Assembly: GCA_044463945.1 (NCBI GenBank) | Contig: JBIQLW010000005.1 | Location: 1-64,000 of the forward strand | From: 62-47 sp044463945 | GTDB taxonomy: Bacteria; Pseudomonadota; Alphaproteobacteria; Rhizobiales; Xanthobacteraceae | Length of the DNA stretch: 64,000 nt | Direction: 5' to 3' | Part shown: piece by piece, positions 17,143 to 25,437 of the stretch | How the letters are laid out: each line of letters opens with the position of its first letter | Position numbering within the stretch: the stretch's first letter is position 1 | The notes under the pieces: generated by a model | The model's database searches: none | What the model was told of the DNA's origin: nothing | What the model saw: the letters and a program-made list of their open reading frames with translations, nothing else | Translations under genes and position numbers: made by a program

Positions 17143-18291
17143 TCAGGCGCACGCGACCTGATTGCGTCCGGCCTCCTTGGCGGCGTAAAGGGCTTCGTCG
17201 GCGCGCGCGAGCAGCGCGTCGGGCGTTTCAGTGGGCCGGAGTTCGGCGATCCCGGCCGAAATGGTCACCGCCATTCCGGTTGAGAACGCGCTCCAGTCGA
17301 GATCGGCCACGATCAGCCGCAGCCGGTCGAGCATGGCTGCGGCGGCGTCCGCCGCCGTGTCCGGCATGAGGAGCAGAAATTCCTCGCCGCCGTAGCGGCC
17401 GAAGCGGTCGATGCCGCGGATATTGGCGAACATGGTGATGGCGAAGGTGCGCAGCACTTCGTCGCCGATCGGATGGCCGTGGGTATCGTTGATGCGCTTG
17501 AACCAGTCGATGTCGATCAGCGCCACCGAGCAGCGGGTGTTGCCGCGCCGCGCGCGGGCCACCTCGTCGTCGAGCATCCGCATGATGCGGCGGCGGTTGA
17601 ACGCGCCGGTGAGTTCGTCAAGCTCCGCCAGTTCCTCGATGCGCCGGTAGGCTTCCTTGAGCTGGACGCTCTTGTTGTAGAGCGATTGCCGCAGCGCGTT
17701 GCTGAAGATGCCGACGAACATGCAGCGTCCGATGGTCAGCGCGAAGGCCAGCATGCTGGCGATGCGCTCGGTCAGGGTATCGTGGGGCAGCGAGATGGCG
17801 CTGCCGGTGCCGAGGAACAGCACCATCAGGCCGACGGCCATGGCGGTCCACACCAGCGCGGTTTCGCGCGCGGAGGCGCGCAGCGAACTGAAGCCGAACA
17901 CGGTGAACAGGTTGCACAGGAACAGGAAGCCGGCCCCGGGCGCGAGTGCGGTGAACAGCAACATGATCGAGAGCCCGACCATGGCCTGCGGCATCGCCAG
18001 ATAGGGGTCGCGGAAGCGCCGGTTGAGGCGGCTTTCGTAGAGAAGTCCGAAACCGACGGCCGTGCCGATCCCACAAGCCAGGTAAGCCGGGATAATCATG
18101 AACGGCACCGTGCCGGCGCCGGCATAGATGGTCAGGATAAGGGCATCGATGACGTAGCTGATGCAGATGTAGCCGAGGATCTGGCGATTGATCCGGATCC
18201 GGTGGCGGCGCGAGCCGAGCGCCGACTGTCTCTCCGTCCCCGTCGGAAGGGTGGGAAAGAGACTCGACAATGTCGTCGCGGCGCTCTGCAT
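17143..18291 (-). CDS. Membrane-bound diguanylate cyclase (GGDEF)
   Basis: A 382-residue protein with about six membrane helices in the first 200 residues (MASE-like sensor region). A C-terminal GGDEF domain makes cyclic di-GMP. The active-site motif is GGEEF (RYGGEEFLLLMP). An RGID sequence lies exactly five residues before it, which fits the RxxD inhibitory site for product feedback. LDELTGAFNRRR opens the domain. The ligand sensed is unknown. It precedes the DUF2336 gene. Confidence 0.92.
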   Translation of the reverse strand: MQSAATTLSSLFPTLPTGTERQSALGSRRHRIRINRQILGYICISYVIDALILTIYAGAGTVPFMIIPAYLACGIGTAVGFGLLYESRLNRRFRDPYLAMPQAMVGLSIMLLFTALAPGAGFLFLCNLFTVFGFSSLRASARETALVWTAMAVGLMVLFLGTGSAISLPHDTLTERIASMLAFALTIGRCMFVGIFSNALRQSLYNKSVQLKEAYRRIEELAELDELTGAFNRRRIMRMLDDEVARARRGNTRCSVALIDIDWFKRINDTHGHPIGDEVLRTFAITMFANIRGIDRFGRYGGEEFLLLMPDTAADAAAAMLDRLRLIVADLDWSAFSTGMAVTISAGIAELRPTETPDALLARADEALYAAKEAGRNQVACA

Positions 18292-18605
18292 GGTCGGTCC
18301 GTCAGATTATGAATTGCCGGTTAAGCCCGAAAATCGAACTCTACGGGAAAAAGCCTTTAGGTTTGGTATCTTCGGGCCGCCGTTTGACGCCGCTTCGAGG
18401 TCTTCGGGCGGCTTCGCCGCGGGCTTTTCCCGTCTCCAGCCGGGGCGCGAGGCGGGATCGGGCCGGCCGACTTGCGTCCGTTCACGGATTCGGGGCAATT
18501 TGCCCCCGTTGCGCCGGGCAACATCGGTCAAATTCGACAAGATTTGTCCTGACCGCCCTCGAACCTTCCTTCGGCTCAGGCCGACCCATACTGCGAGATG
18601 GCGAT
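18292..18605. other. Divergent intergenic region between GGDEF and ECF sigma genes
   Basis: These 314 bases contain no convincing gene. They hold a palindrome GGGGCA-ATT-TGCCCC (18492-18506) sharing the core GGGCAATTTGCCC with the site at 14769. A CTTCGGG/GCCGCTTCG-rich stretch is present at 18380-18430. Promoters for both flanking genes must lie here, but no consensus element is clear. Confidence 0.5.
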
Positions 18606-19175
18606 TTGAGTCCGACGACGGAGACGACCGACGAAGCCTTGATTGCCCGGATCGCGCAAGGCGACAAGACGGCCATGCAGGTACTGTATGGCCGCCACCA
18701 TGTCCGGGTCTTCCGCTTCGGGCTGCGCCTGGTGCGGAACCAGCAGCTTGCCGAGGATCTTATCAGCGAGGTCTTTCTCGACGTCTGGCGGCAGGCCGGG
18801 CGGTTCGAGGGCCGCTCGGCGGTTTCGACCTGGCTGCTCGGGATCACGCGGTTCAAGGCGCTGTCGGCGCTGCGGCGGCGCACCGAGGCGGAACTGGACG
18901 ACGAAATGGCGGTGGCGATCGCCGACACCGCGGACGATCCGGAAGTGACCGTCCAGAAGAGGGACACCGGCGAGGCCTTGCGTTCGTGCCTGACCGCATT
19001 GTCGCCCGAGCACCGGGAGATCATCGACCTCGTCTACTACCACGAGAAATCGGTGGAGGAGGTCGCGGAGATCGTCGGGATTCCGGAGAATACGGTCAAG
19101 ACGCGACTGTTTTACGCGCGGAAGAAACTGGCCGTTCTGCTCCAGGCCGCAGGTATTGAACGAGGCTGGCCATGA
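18606..19175 (+). CDS. ECF-type RNA polymerase sigma factor
   Basis: About 189 residues with sigma region 2 (LYGRHHVRVFRFGLRLV, then AEDLISEVFLDVWRQAGRF) and region 4 (LSPEHREIIDLVYYHEKSVEEVAEIVGIPENTVKTR, given here as consecutive motifs LSPEHREIIDLV and VEEVAEIVGIPENTVK). It directs RNA polymerase to a dedicated promoter set. The start is uncertain: TTG 18606 gives a normal family length, while an ATG/GTG-type start further upstream would add a long non-conserved tail. The stop overlaps the anti-sigma start by 4 bases (ATGA). It lacks NepR/PhyR neighbours, so it is not the EcfG of the general stress response. Confidence 0.88.
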   Translation: MSPTTETTDEALIARIAQGDKTAMQVLYGRHHVRVFRFGLRLVRNQQLAEDLISEVFLDVWRQAGRFEGRSAVSTWLLGITRFKALSALRRRTEAELDDEMAVAIADTADDPEVTVQKRDTGEALRSCLTALSPEHREIIDLVYYHEKSVEEVAEIVGIPENTVKTRLFYARKKLAVLLQAAGIERGWP

Positions 19176-20059
19176 GAGCGACCAATACGAAGATCATGGA
19201 TGACGAACCGGGAGAGATCGAAGCGCTGCTGCCGTGGTACGCCGCCGGCACGCTGAACGCGCACGACACCCGCCGCGTGGAAGACGCGCTGCGGCAGGAC
19301 GAGGGACTGCGCCGGCAGTATGCCGCGATCCAGGACGAATACAGCGAGACGGTCGGGCTCAACGAGAGCCTCGGCGCGCCGTCGCCCCGCGCCCTGCAGA
19401 AGCTGATGGCGGCCATCGACGCCGAGCCGTCGCCCAAGGCGTCGGCTGCGGGGGCGGCGGCGAAGCGTCCGGGATGGCTGGCGGGGTTCTTCGCCAGCCT
19501 GTCGCCGCGCACGCTGGCGTGGTCAGCCTCGTTCGGCGCGCTGGCGCTGGTGGTGCAGGCGGGCCTGATCGGGACCATCCTGATGCGGACCGGCCTCGAT
19601 GCGTTCCAGAGCCCGCAATACGAGGCGCAGGTCAGCCGCCCCGCCGCGCCGAGCGCGGCCCCCACGTTTGAGCGCAAACTGGAGACGAGCCCGACAACGT
19701 CCGCCAAGGAGCGGGCGGCTGTCAGCGCGCCGCCACCGTCCGCGCAATCCGACCGGGCGGCGCAGAACGCCACCGGCGCGGCGCGGCCGCAGGCGGAGCC
19801 GTCGCCGTCCGTTCCCAGGCGCTCGATGGTGGTCCCGAAGACGACGGACGAGGTGGTGGCGACGGTGACGTTCCGGCCGGAGGCACGGATGGCTGATATC
19901 TCGGCGCTGCTCGGCAGCTATCGCGCATCGGTTGTAGGAAGCGAGAATGGTGCGTTCCGGTTGCGTTTCGAGGGCATGACCACGCCCTCCGACCTCGACA
20001 TTATCCTCGGCGCGCTACGCAAGGAGCGCATCGTCGCTGCGGCTGCGCCGGCCGGATAG
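19172..20059 (+). CDS. Transmembrane anti-sigma factor
   Basis: A 295-residue partner of the overlapping ECF sigma gene. The N-terminal cytoplasmic part carries the anti-sigma segment IEALLPWYAAGTLNAHD (about residues 16-32) but no zinc-binding HxxxCxxC motif. A single membrane helix spans about residues 115-138. A Pro/Ala-rich periplasmic stretch follows, then a compact C-terminal domain (about 215-290). The 4-base translational overlap implies coupled, near-stoichiometric synthesis with the sigma factor. The inducing signal is unknown. Confidence 0.85.
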   Translation: MRATNTKIMDDEPGEIEALLPWYAAGTLNAHDTRRVEDALRQDEGLRRQYAAIQDEYSETVGLNESLGAPSPRALQKLMAAIDAEPSPKASAAGAAAKRPGWLAGFFASLSPRTLAWSASFGALALVVQAGLIGTILMRTGLDAFQSPQYEAQVSRPAAPSAAPTFERKLETSPTTSAKERAAVSAPPPSAQSDRAAQNATGAARPQAEPSPSVPRRSMVVPKTTDEVVATVTFRPEARMADISALLGSYRASVVGSENGAFRLRFEGMTTPSDLDIILGALRKERIVAAAAPAG

Positions 20060-20093
20060 CACAGGCGGGAGAGCAAAAATACGCGCTTGCGTC

Positions 20094-22805
20094 CTATGAG
20101 ATGATGTTGAGGCGGCGTGCCGTCGCAACGGCGTGGGTGCGATTTTGCGCGTCAAGCTTGGTGTTGATATTGCGCAAGTGGGTCCGGATCGTGCTGTCGG
20201 ATACGAACAGCTTTTCGGCCATGGCGCTGTTCGAATATCCTTCGGCCAGGAGTTGCAGGACGTGCATCTCCTTTCGGGTCAGCGGTTCGAGCAGGATTGC
20301 ACTCTGCACCTTGTCGGAGGGCGGATTGGCCGGTGTGACGGGGCCGAGCGCTTGCGCCAGTCGCTGAACGTAGCTGACGAAGACGGCTTCGTCGCGCGGC
20401 AGCACGCCGGACTGGAGCGTTGCGGTAAGGGCGTGGATCGGCGCCCGCATGATATCGCCTTCGTCAAGAACGAGGCGGATAAATCCTTCGGCACTCGCAG
20501 CACGCAGCGCATTTGCGAGAGACGCCAGTCCTGATGCCGTGTCGCCGGCGCTGAAGAGCGCCACGCCATACATCATCTCCAGTTTCAAGGCGCGACGGTA
20601 GCGGGACTCGGAGCGGGCGTGTTTCGCGGCTGTCGCCAGTTGATGCGCCGCTTCGTCCAGCGCGCCTGCGTGAAGCGCCAGACGCATCTGTCCGATGGCG
20701 AGATAGTCCAGATCGTTGGCAAGGTATCGCAGCCGCTCGACCCGCTCCCAGACTTCATTGTCTTCGGCGCGGCCGAGTTCTTCGCGGGCCGCCTGACGAT
20801 GGCCCTGGAGGAGAAAGACGCGGGAGCGCTCGAGGCGCGCCGAGCAAACCACGCGGGGCAGGCGGTTCTTGTGTCCGAGATATTCCAGTTCGGTCAGAAA
20901 ATGCAGGACCTGATCGATGTCGCCGCGCAGGAACGCGATGCGGCTCAGCGTGACATAGCTGAGGATGATGAGATCGGGCAGGCCGACGTCGCGCGCGAGC
21001 GGCGCGTAGACCTGAAGCAGGTGCGCAGCCTGATCGACCTTCCCGGATTCATAGAGCGCAACGGCGTAAGGCACGCCGGCCCACGCATTGCCGTTGGTGT
21101 GGACATAGCTGCCGTGGGTCGCGGTCACCGCGATACGGAAACGCGCCGTTGCCTGGCGCAGCTTGGCTTCCTGGAGATCGATGAAGCCATCGGACGCTTC
21201 GGAATACATCCGATTGAATTCGCTGGCGTTGCTTGCCTGGCTGCGGCGGACTTTGTCGATGAGCTGCCGAGCCTTGATGTGATTGCCGATAACGGAGGTG
21301 ATATGGGCCATCGCATTGGACAGCACATCGTCGGCAAAAGGAACAACGCCGGATCGAAGTTCAAGATGCCTGAATCCGATTTCGTAGGCTTCTTCGTACC
21401 GATCCATGATGGCCAACAGGCATGGCTCCAGCGCCTGGACGTTCGCCGCGATTTCCGGGACGGTCGAATCCTTCAAGCCGCTCCGCGCGAGAAGGTCCAT
21501 CGCCTGAAACGCGCCGTTGGTGAAACAGACTGCCCACATGTGAATGAGCTGAAGGTGGGGATGCTGGCTCAGAACCTGGGCGGGCAACGCCGCGAACCAT
21601 CGCGTCAACAGACGCATCCGGCCTTGCGCAACAAGACCGGCGCAATGCGCTGACATCAACCTGACGGCATCCGCGATATTGCCGCCCTCGAGCGCATGAT
21701 CGATCGCAGGGATCGGGCGGCCCTGCATTTCATACCAGGCGGCCGCCGCGGAATGCAGATGTGTCAGTTCATCCGGAAATTCACGCGCGAGTTCGGATTT
21801 GAGGAAATCGGCGAAAAGGCTGTGATAGCGATAGCCGTCGCCGGCGGCGCCCACCGGCGTGAGCATGACATCGGCTGTTTCCAGTTCGTGGAGGATGTGT
21901 TCGCTGTCTGCGCCGGGAACGAGCGCGCGACACAACGCCGGCTCCAGCTGCCGCAGGACGCTGGTGCGCAGCAGGAACTGCTGAATGTCCGGCGGCTGGT
22001 GCGCCAGAATTTCTTCCGCAAGGTAATGGGCGATGGAGCGCTCGGCTCCCGACAGGCGCGTGACGAATTCGGAAGGGTTCCTGTTGCGTTCAAGCGCCAC
22101 CGAGGCGAGCCAGATGGCGGCAACCCACCCTTCGGTCTTGTTTTGGACGAGCGACAGGTCTTCCTGTCCCAGGTTCACGTTGCGCCGGGTTATGAGGTAC
22201 TCCGACGTTTCCTCCAGGGTGAAGCGAAGTCGCGCGGCGTCGATTTCAAGGAGGTGTCCCCTTGCGCGCATTCGCCCGAGGTGAAGATCGGGCAGGCTGC
22301 GCGATCCGATGATGAGCCGCCCCTGTGGCGGGAGGTAATCGATCATCTCGCGAAGGAGACCGAGAACCCCCGGCTCCTGGATCGCCTCGAGATCGTCGAG
22401 GAAAAGCGCGAACGGCGCATTGTAGCCGGACAATCGGGAAATGATCTGAGGCGCCATGCCGCCCACCGTCGGATCATTCTCGGAATATCGATCCACGTCA
22501 TCGTCGTTCACGATGAGCGCGGTGGCGGCCTCCAGTCCGAGCAGAAGCCGGGACGCATCGTTGTCAGAGCGGTCAAGCGTAAGCCAGGCCGTCGCAACCG
22601 ACATTTCGCGAAAGCGCGCCTGACACTGCAACATGAGGGTGCTTTTGCCGAAGCCCGCGGGGGCCCGCACCAGAACCAGTTTGGGCGCGGCAGGCGCGCA
22701 AATCTGTTCGACGAGGGAGGTGCGATGGATATGCTGCGCGGCAGCCGATGGCGCCATCAGCTTGGATCGAGGCATCCAGTCGCGTTTCTTCATGAATAGC
22801 GTCAT
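20094..22805 (-). CDS. MalT-like large LuxR-family (LAL) transcriptional regulator
   Basis: A 903-residue STAND-type activator. It has an N-terminal Walker A (APAGFGKST, about residues 48-56) and a Walker B-like segment (ALFLDDLEAI near residue 135). A long helical TPR-like middle follows, then a C-terminal LuxR helix-turn-helix (LTRKEMHVLQLLAEGYSN, then FVSDSTIRTHLRNI). Such proteins bind ATP and a small inducer before activating transcription. It is divergent from the catabolic island and is the only regulator in it, so it probably controls the TCGTCG-N4-CGACGA sites. An internal start at 22793 is also possible. Confidence 0.9.
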   Translation of the reverse strand: MTLFMKKRDWMPRSKLMAPSAAAQHIHRTSLVEQICAPAAPKLVLVRAPAGFGKSTLMLQCQARFREMSVATAWLTLDRSDNDASRLLLGLEAATALIVNDDDVDRYSENDPTVGGMAPQIISRLSGYNAPFALFLDDLEAIQEPGVLGLLREMIDYLPPQGRLIIGSRSLPDLHLGRMRARGHLLEIDAARLRFTLEETSEYLITRRNVNLGQEDLSLVQNKTEGWVAAIWLASVALERNRNPSEFVTRLSGAERSIAHYLAEEILAHQPPDIQQFLLRTSVLRQLEPALCRALVPGADSEHILHELETADVMLTPVGAAGDGYRYHSLFADFLKSELAREFPDELTHLHSAAAAWYEMQGRPIPAIDHALEGGNIADAVRLMSAHCAGLVAQGRMRLLTRWFAALPAQVLSQHPHLQLIHMWAVCFTNGAFQAMDLLARSGLKDSTVPEIAANVQALEPCLLAIMDRYEEAYEIGFRHLELRSGVVPFADDVLSNAMAHITSVIGNHIKARQLIDKVRRSQASNASEFNRMYSEASDGFIDLQEAKLRQATARFRIAVTATHGSYVHTNGNAWAGVPYAVALYESGKVDQAAHLLQVYAPLARDVGLPDLIILSYVTLSRIAFLRGDIDQVLHFLTELEYLGHKNRLPRVVCSARLERSRVFLLQGHRQAAREELGRAEDNEVWERVERLRYLANDLDYLAIGQMRLALHAGALDEAAHQLATAAKHARSESRYRRALKLEMMYGVALFSAGDTASGLASLANALRAASAEGFIRLVLDEGDIMRAPIHALTATLQSGVLPRDEAVFVSYVQRLAQALGPVTPANPPSDKVQSAILLEPLTRKEMHVLQLLAEGYSNSAMAEKLFVSDSTIRTHLRNINTKLDAQNRTHAVATARRLNIIS

Positions 22806-23004
22806 CGCAGCGCGTCCCGGAACTCGCTATAAGCCGATTCCACCGCGATCGGCAGTCCCCTCAACGAGGTAACCTTTTGATTTCTGACAATCTTGCGTTA
22901 TCGCCCGCCCTCGATCAATAGCGTGAGCGGCCGATTCCATCGTCGATCAGGGCGGATCGAGCCGGTTGCGGCGAAGGCGATGCCCGATGCGATCTGGACG
23001 TGTT

Positions 23005-23020
23005 TCGTCGGAACCGACGA
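23005..23020. promoter_or_regulatory. Island operator, copy 1 (TCGTCG-GAAC-CGACGA)
   Basis: A perfect inverted repeat 66-81 bases upstream of the glcD-like start. A possible -10 sequence TATATT begins at 23043, about 31 bases from the repeat centre. The repeat would then sit near -42, a normal place for an activator touching RNA polymerase. The same repeat occurs upstream of other island operons. Confidence 0.7.
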
Positions 23021-23085
23021 TGTGCCTCGACGAACTCAATCCTATATTTTTGTCCGATCCCTGACGTCTATGCCGAGATCGTGCC

Positions 23086-24477
23086 GTGCCCTCTGCCAAC
23101 ATCGTGAACGCTCTGGAAACGGCGCTTGGTCAGGGTGTCGTTATTCACGGTTCCGATATTGACGAGAGATATATCGAGGACGTGTTGGGGAACAGGGGTG
23201 AGGCGCCGTTAGCGGTCGTCCGTCCCCTTTCGACCCATGATGTATCCCGGGGACTGGCGATCTGCCATGAATTTGGCGCGCCTATTGTCACCCAGGGAGG
23301 CCGGACGGGACTTGCGCTGGGACAACTTCCACGCAAGGACGAAATCGTTCTCTCGCTGGAGCGAATGACAAAGATCGAAGTCGTCGATGCGGACGCGGGG
23401 ACCGCGACCGTTCAGGCGGGCGTTATCCTTCAGGCGCTTCAGGACGAGGTGGAGAAAGAGGGGTTGACGTTCCCGCTCGACCTCGGCGGCCGCGGCAGTT
23501 GCACGATCGGCGGCAACATCGCGACCAACGCCGGCGGCAACCGCGTCATCCGCTATGGCATGACGCGCGATCTTGTCGTTGGCATTGAGGCTGTGCTGGC
23601 TGACGGGACGGTTCTCGACAGCCTCCGGACCGTGACCAAGAACAACACCGGCCCGGATCTCAAGCAACTGTTTATCGGCAGTGAAGGTATGCTCGGCGTG
23701 GTGACGCGCGCTGTGCTTCGCCTGGTGCCGAAGCCGGCGGAGCGAATCGTCGCGCTGTGTGCGGTTGATGACTTTTCCCGGGTGCGTGCGCTGCTCCGGC
23801 ATTGTCGCGCACGGCTCGGAGGCGACCTTACGGCTTTCGAGGTGATGTGGCGGTCGTACTATTCGCGGGCTGTCGGGCTGGCCGGAAGTCCGCCTCCCAT
23901 TGCGACCGACCATGCCTATCACATCCTGATCGAAGCCTCCGGGATGGACTCCCGTCTGTTGCGGGACACCCTTGAGCTTGCGCTTGGCGAGGCCAGTGAC
24001 CGCGGTGTTATCGCCGATGCGGTCGTTTCCCGGTCAGGCGCGGATAACGATCGCCTGTGGCGTGTGCGCGATCTTGCGATTGAAACGTCGCGCCTGCTTG
24101 CACCTTTCGTGCCCTTCGATGTCAGCGTCGGCATCCGTGACATGGAAGCGTTCGTGAAGGATGTCGGGAACGCGGCTCGCGATATCGATCGGCGCTGCGA
24201 GATGCTGGTCTTCGGCCATATCGGCGATGGAAACCTGCACTTCGCCATTCACAATCCTTCTGATCGGGAGGAGCTTTTCGAGCAGATCGAGCATGTCGTT
24301 TATCAGTGTGTCGGGGCCTATCGTGGTTCGGTCTCCGCCGAACACGGAATCGGGTGGTTGAAGCGGGATTTCCTCAAATACACGCGAAGTCCGGCCGAGA
24401 TTCAGACCATGCGGATGCTCAAAACGACTCTTGATCCAAAGCGAATCCTCAATCGTAACCGTGTGCTTGCAATCTGA
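23086..24477 (+). CDS. FAD-linked D-2-hydroxyacid dehydrogenase (GlcD/D2HGDH-like)
   Basis: A 463-residue flavoprotein of the vanillyl-alcohol-oxidase fold. The FAD-binding segment (VTQGGRTGLALGQLP) and GGNIATNAGGNRVIRYGM lie in the first half. The C-terminal domain has VFGHIGDGNLHF, with metal-binding histidines, and EHGIGWLK. Relatives oxidise D-2-hydroxyacids (D-lactate, glycolate, D-2-hydroxyglutarate) to 2-oxoacids with a quinone or ETF acceptor. Start is GTG 23086. It is the first gene of an operon with an NAD-type D-hydroxyacid dehydrogenase (1-base overlap) and an IlvD dehydratase. Confidence 0.88.
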   Translation: MPSANIVNALETALGQGVVIHGSDIDERYIEDVLGNRGEAPLAVVRPLSTHDVSRGLAICHEFGAPIVTQGGRTGLALGQLPRKDEIVLSLERMTKIEVVDADAGTATVQAGVILQALQDEVEKEGLTFPLDLGGRGSCTIGGNIATNAGGNRVIRYGMTRDLVVGIEAVLADGTVLDSLRTVTKNNTGPDLKQLFIGSEGMLGVVTRAVLRLVPKPAERIVALCAVDDFSRVRALLRHCRARLGGDLTAFEVMWRSYYSRAVGLAGSPPPIATDHAYHILIEASGMDSRLLRDTLELALGEASDRGVIADAVVSRSGADNDRLWRVRDLAIETSRLLAPFVPFDVSVGIRDMEAFVKDVGNAARDIDRRCEMLVFGHIGDGNLHFAIHNPSDREELFEQIEHVVYQCVGAYRGSVSAEHGIGWLKRDFLKYTRSPAEIQTMRMLKTTLDPKRILNRNRVLAI

Positions 24478-25427
24478 TGCGTCTCGTTATCTCATCTCCG
24501 GTCTCAAGAGAATCGTTTGAGCGACAACTGCGCGGCCTTGGCGGCATCGAACTGACGTGGGCCGAGCCTCCCGAGTTGCCGGCGTTGTCGCGATCCGCCG
24601 ACGCCATCGTGATGGCGGGACTGTTCTATAGCGATGAACTCGCACGCGCGCTCGACGAGCCGGGCAATCCGTGCCGTTGGCTGCAACTCATCACCGCGGG
24701 CTACGAACAACTGGTGAACTTCGGCGTGCCGAAGCGCGTTACGGTGAGCACCGCCGGTTCGGTCTGGTCGCCGGTTGTCGCCGAACAGGCGATGCTGTTG
24801 ATGCTGGCGCTGGCGCGCCGCATGAGCAAAGTCCTCGCCGCGCAAGGGCGCCGCGAATGGGACAACACCATTCGCAAGGATATGGACATGCTGGGCGGTG
24901 GCCGGCTGACGATTGTCGGGATGGGCAGCATCGGCAGCGAGCTTGCAAAGCGCGCGAAAGCGTTCGGCATGAAGATCACCGGCGTCAATCGCAGCGGTCG
25001 ACCACACCCCGCCGCCGATCGGACGCTTCCGGTTCAGCAGTTGCGCGAGAGCCTGTCGGACGCTGATTTCGTCGTCGTCGCCGCGCCGCTGGCATCCGAT
25101 ACGATCGGGTTGATTGGCGCCGCCGAACTGGCCGCCTGTCCGCCGCAGTCGGTCATCATCAATGTCGGACGGGGAGCGGTCATCGATAGTGCTGCGCTGT
25201 TGCGCGCCCTGAACGATGGCATGATCGCGGGAGCCGGCCTCGACGTCACAGACCCCGAGCCTCTGCCGCCGGACAGTCCGTTCTGGTCCATGCCTAACGT
25301 CATCATCTCGCCTCACATCGGTGGCGCGGCGCCCGAACGATACTACGAACGCCTGGTGGATCATGTGCTCGCGAACACGCGTTCATGGATGGCCGGCGCG
25401 CCGATCTCCGATCAGGTCACAATTTAG
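24477..25427 (+). CDS. NAD(P)-dependent D-2-hydroxyacid dehydrogenase
   Basis: A 316-residue enzyme of the D-isomer hydroxyacid dehydrogenase family, interconverting 2-hydroxy- and 2-oxoacids. The cofactor motif is IVGMGSIGSELAKRAK. Catalytic Arg, Glu and His are in NVGRGAVID, DPEPLP and SPHIGG. The ATG overlaps the previous stop by one base (TGATG), so translation is coupled. Together with the FAD-linked enzyme before it and an FMN-linked enzyme at 32255, the island covers both stereoisomers of a hydroxyacid. The specific substrate is unknown. Confidence 0.9.
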   Translation: MRLVISSPVSRESFERQLRGLGGIELTWAEPPELPALSRSADAIVMAGLFYSDELARALDEPGNPCRWLQLITAGYEQLVNFGVPKRVTVSTAGSVWSPVVAEQAMLLMLALARRMSKVLAAQGRREWDNTIRKDMDMLGGGRLTIVGMGSIGSELAKRAKAFGMKITGVNRSGRPHPAADRTLPVQQLRESLSDADFVVVAAPLASDTIGLIGAAELAACPPQSVIINVGRGAVIDSAALLRALNDGMIAGAGLDVTDPEPLPPDSPFWSMPNVIISPHIGGAAPERYYERLVDHVLANTRSWMAGAPISDQVTI

Positions 25428-25437
25428 GGTGAAGCCC

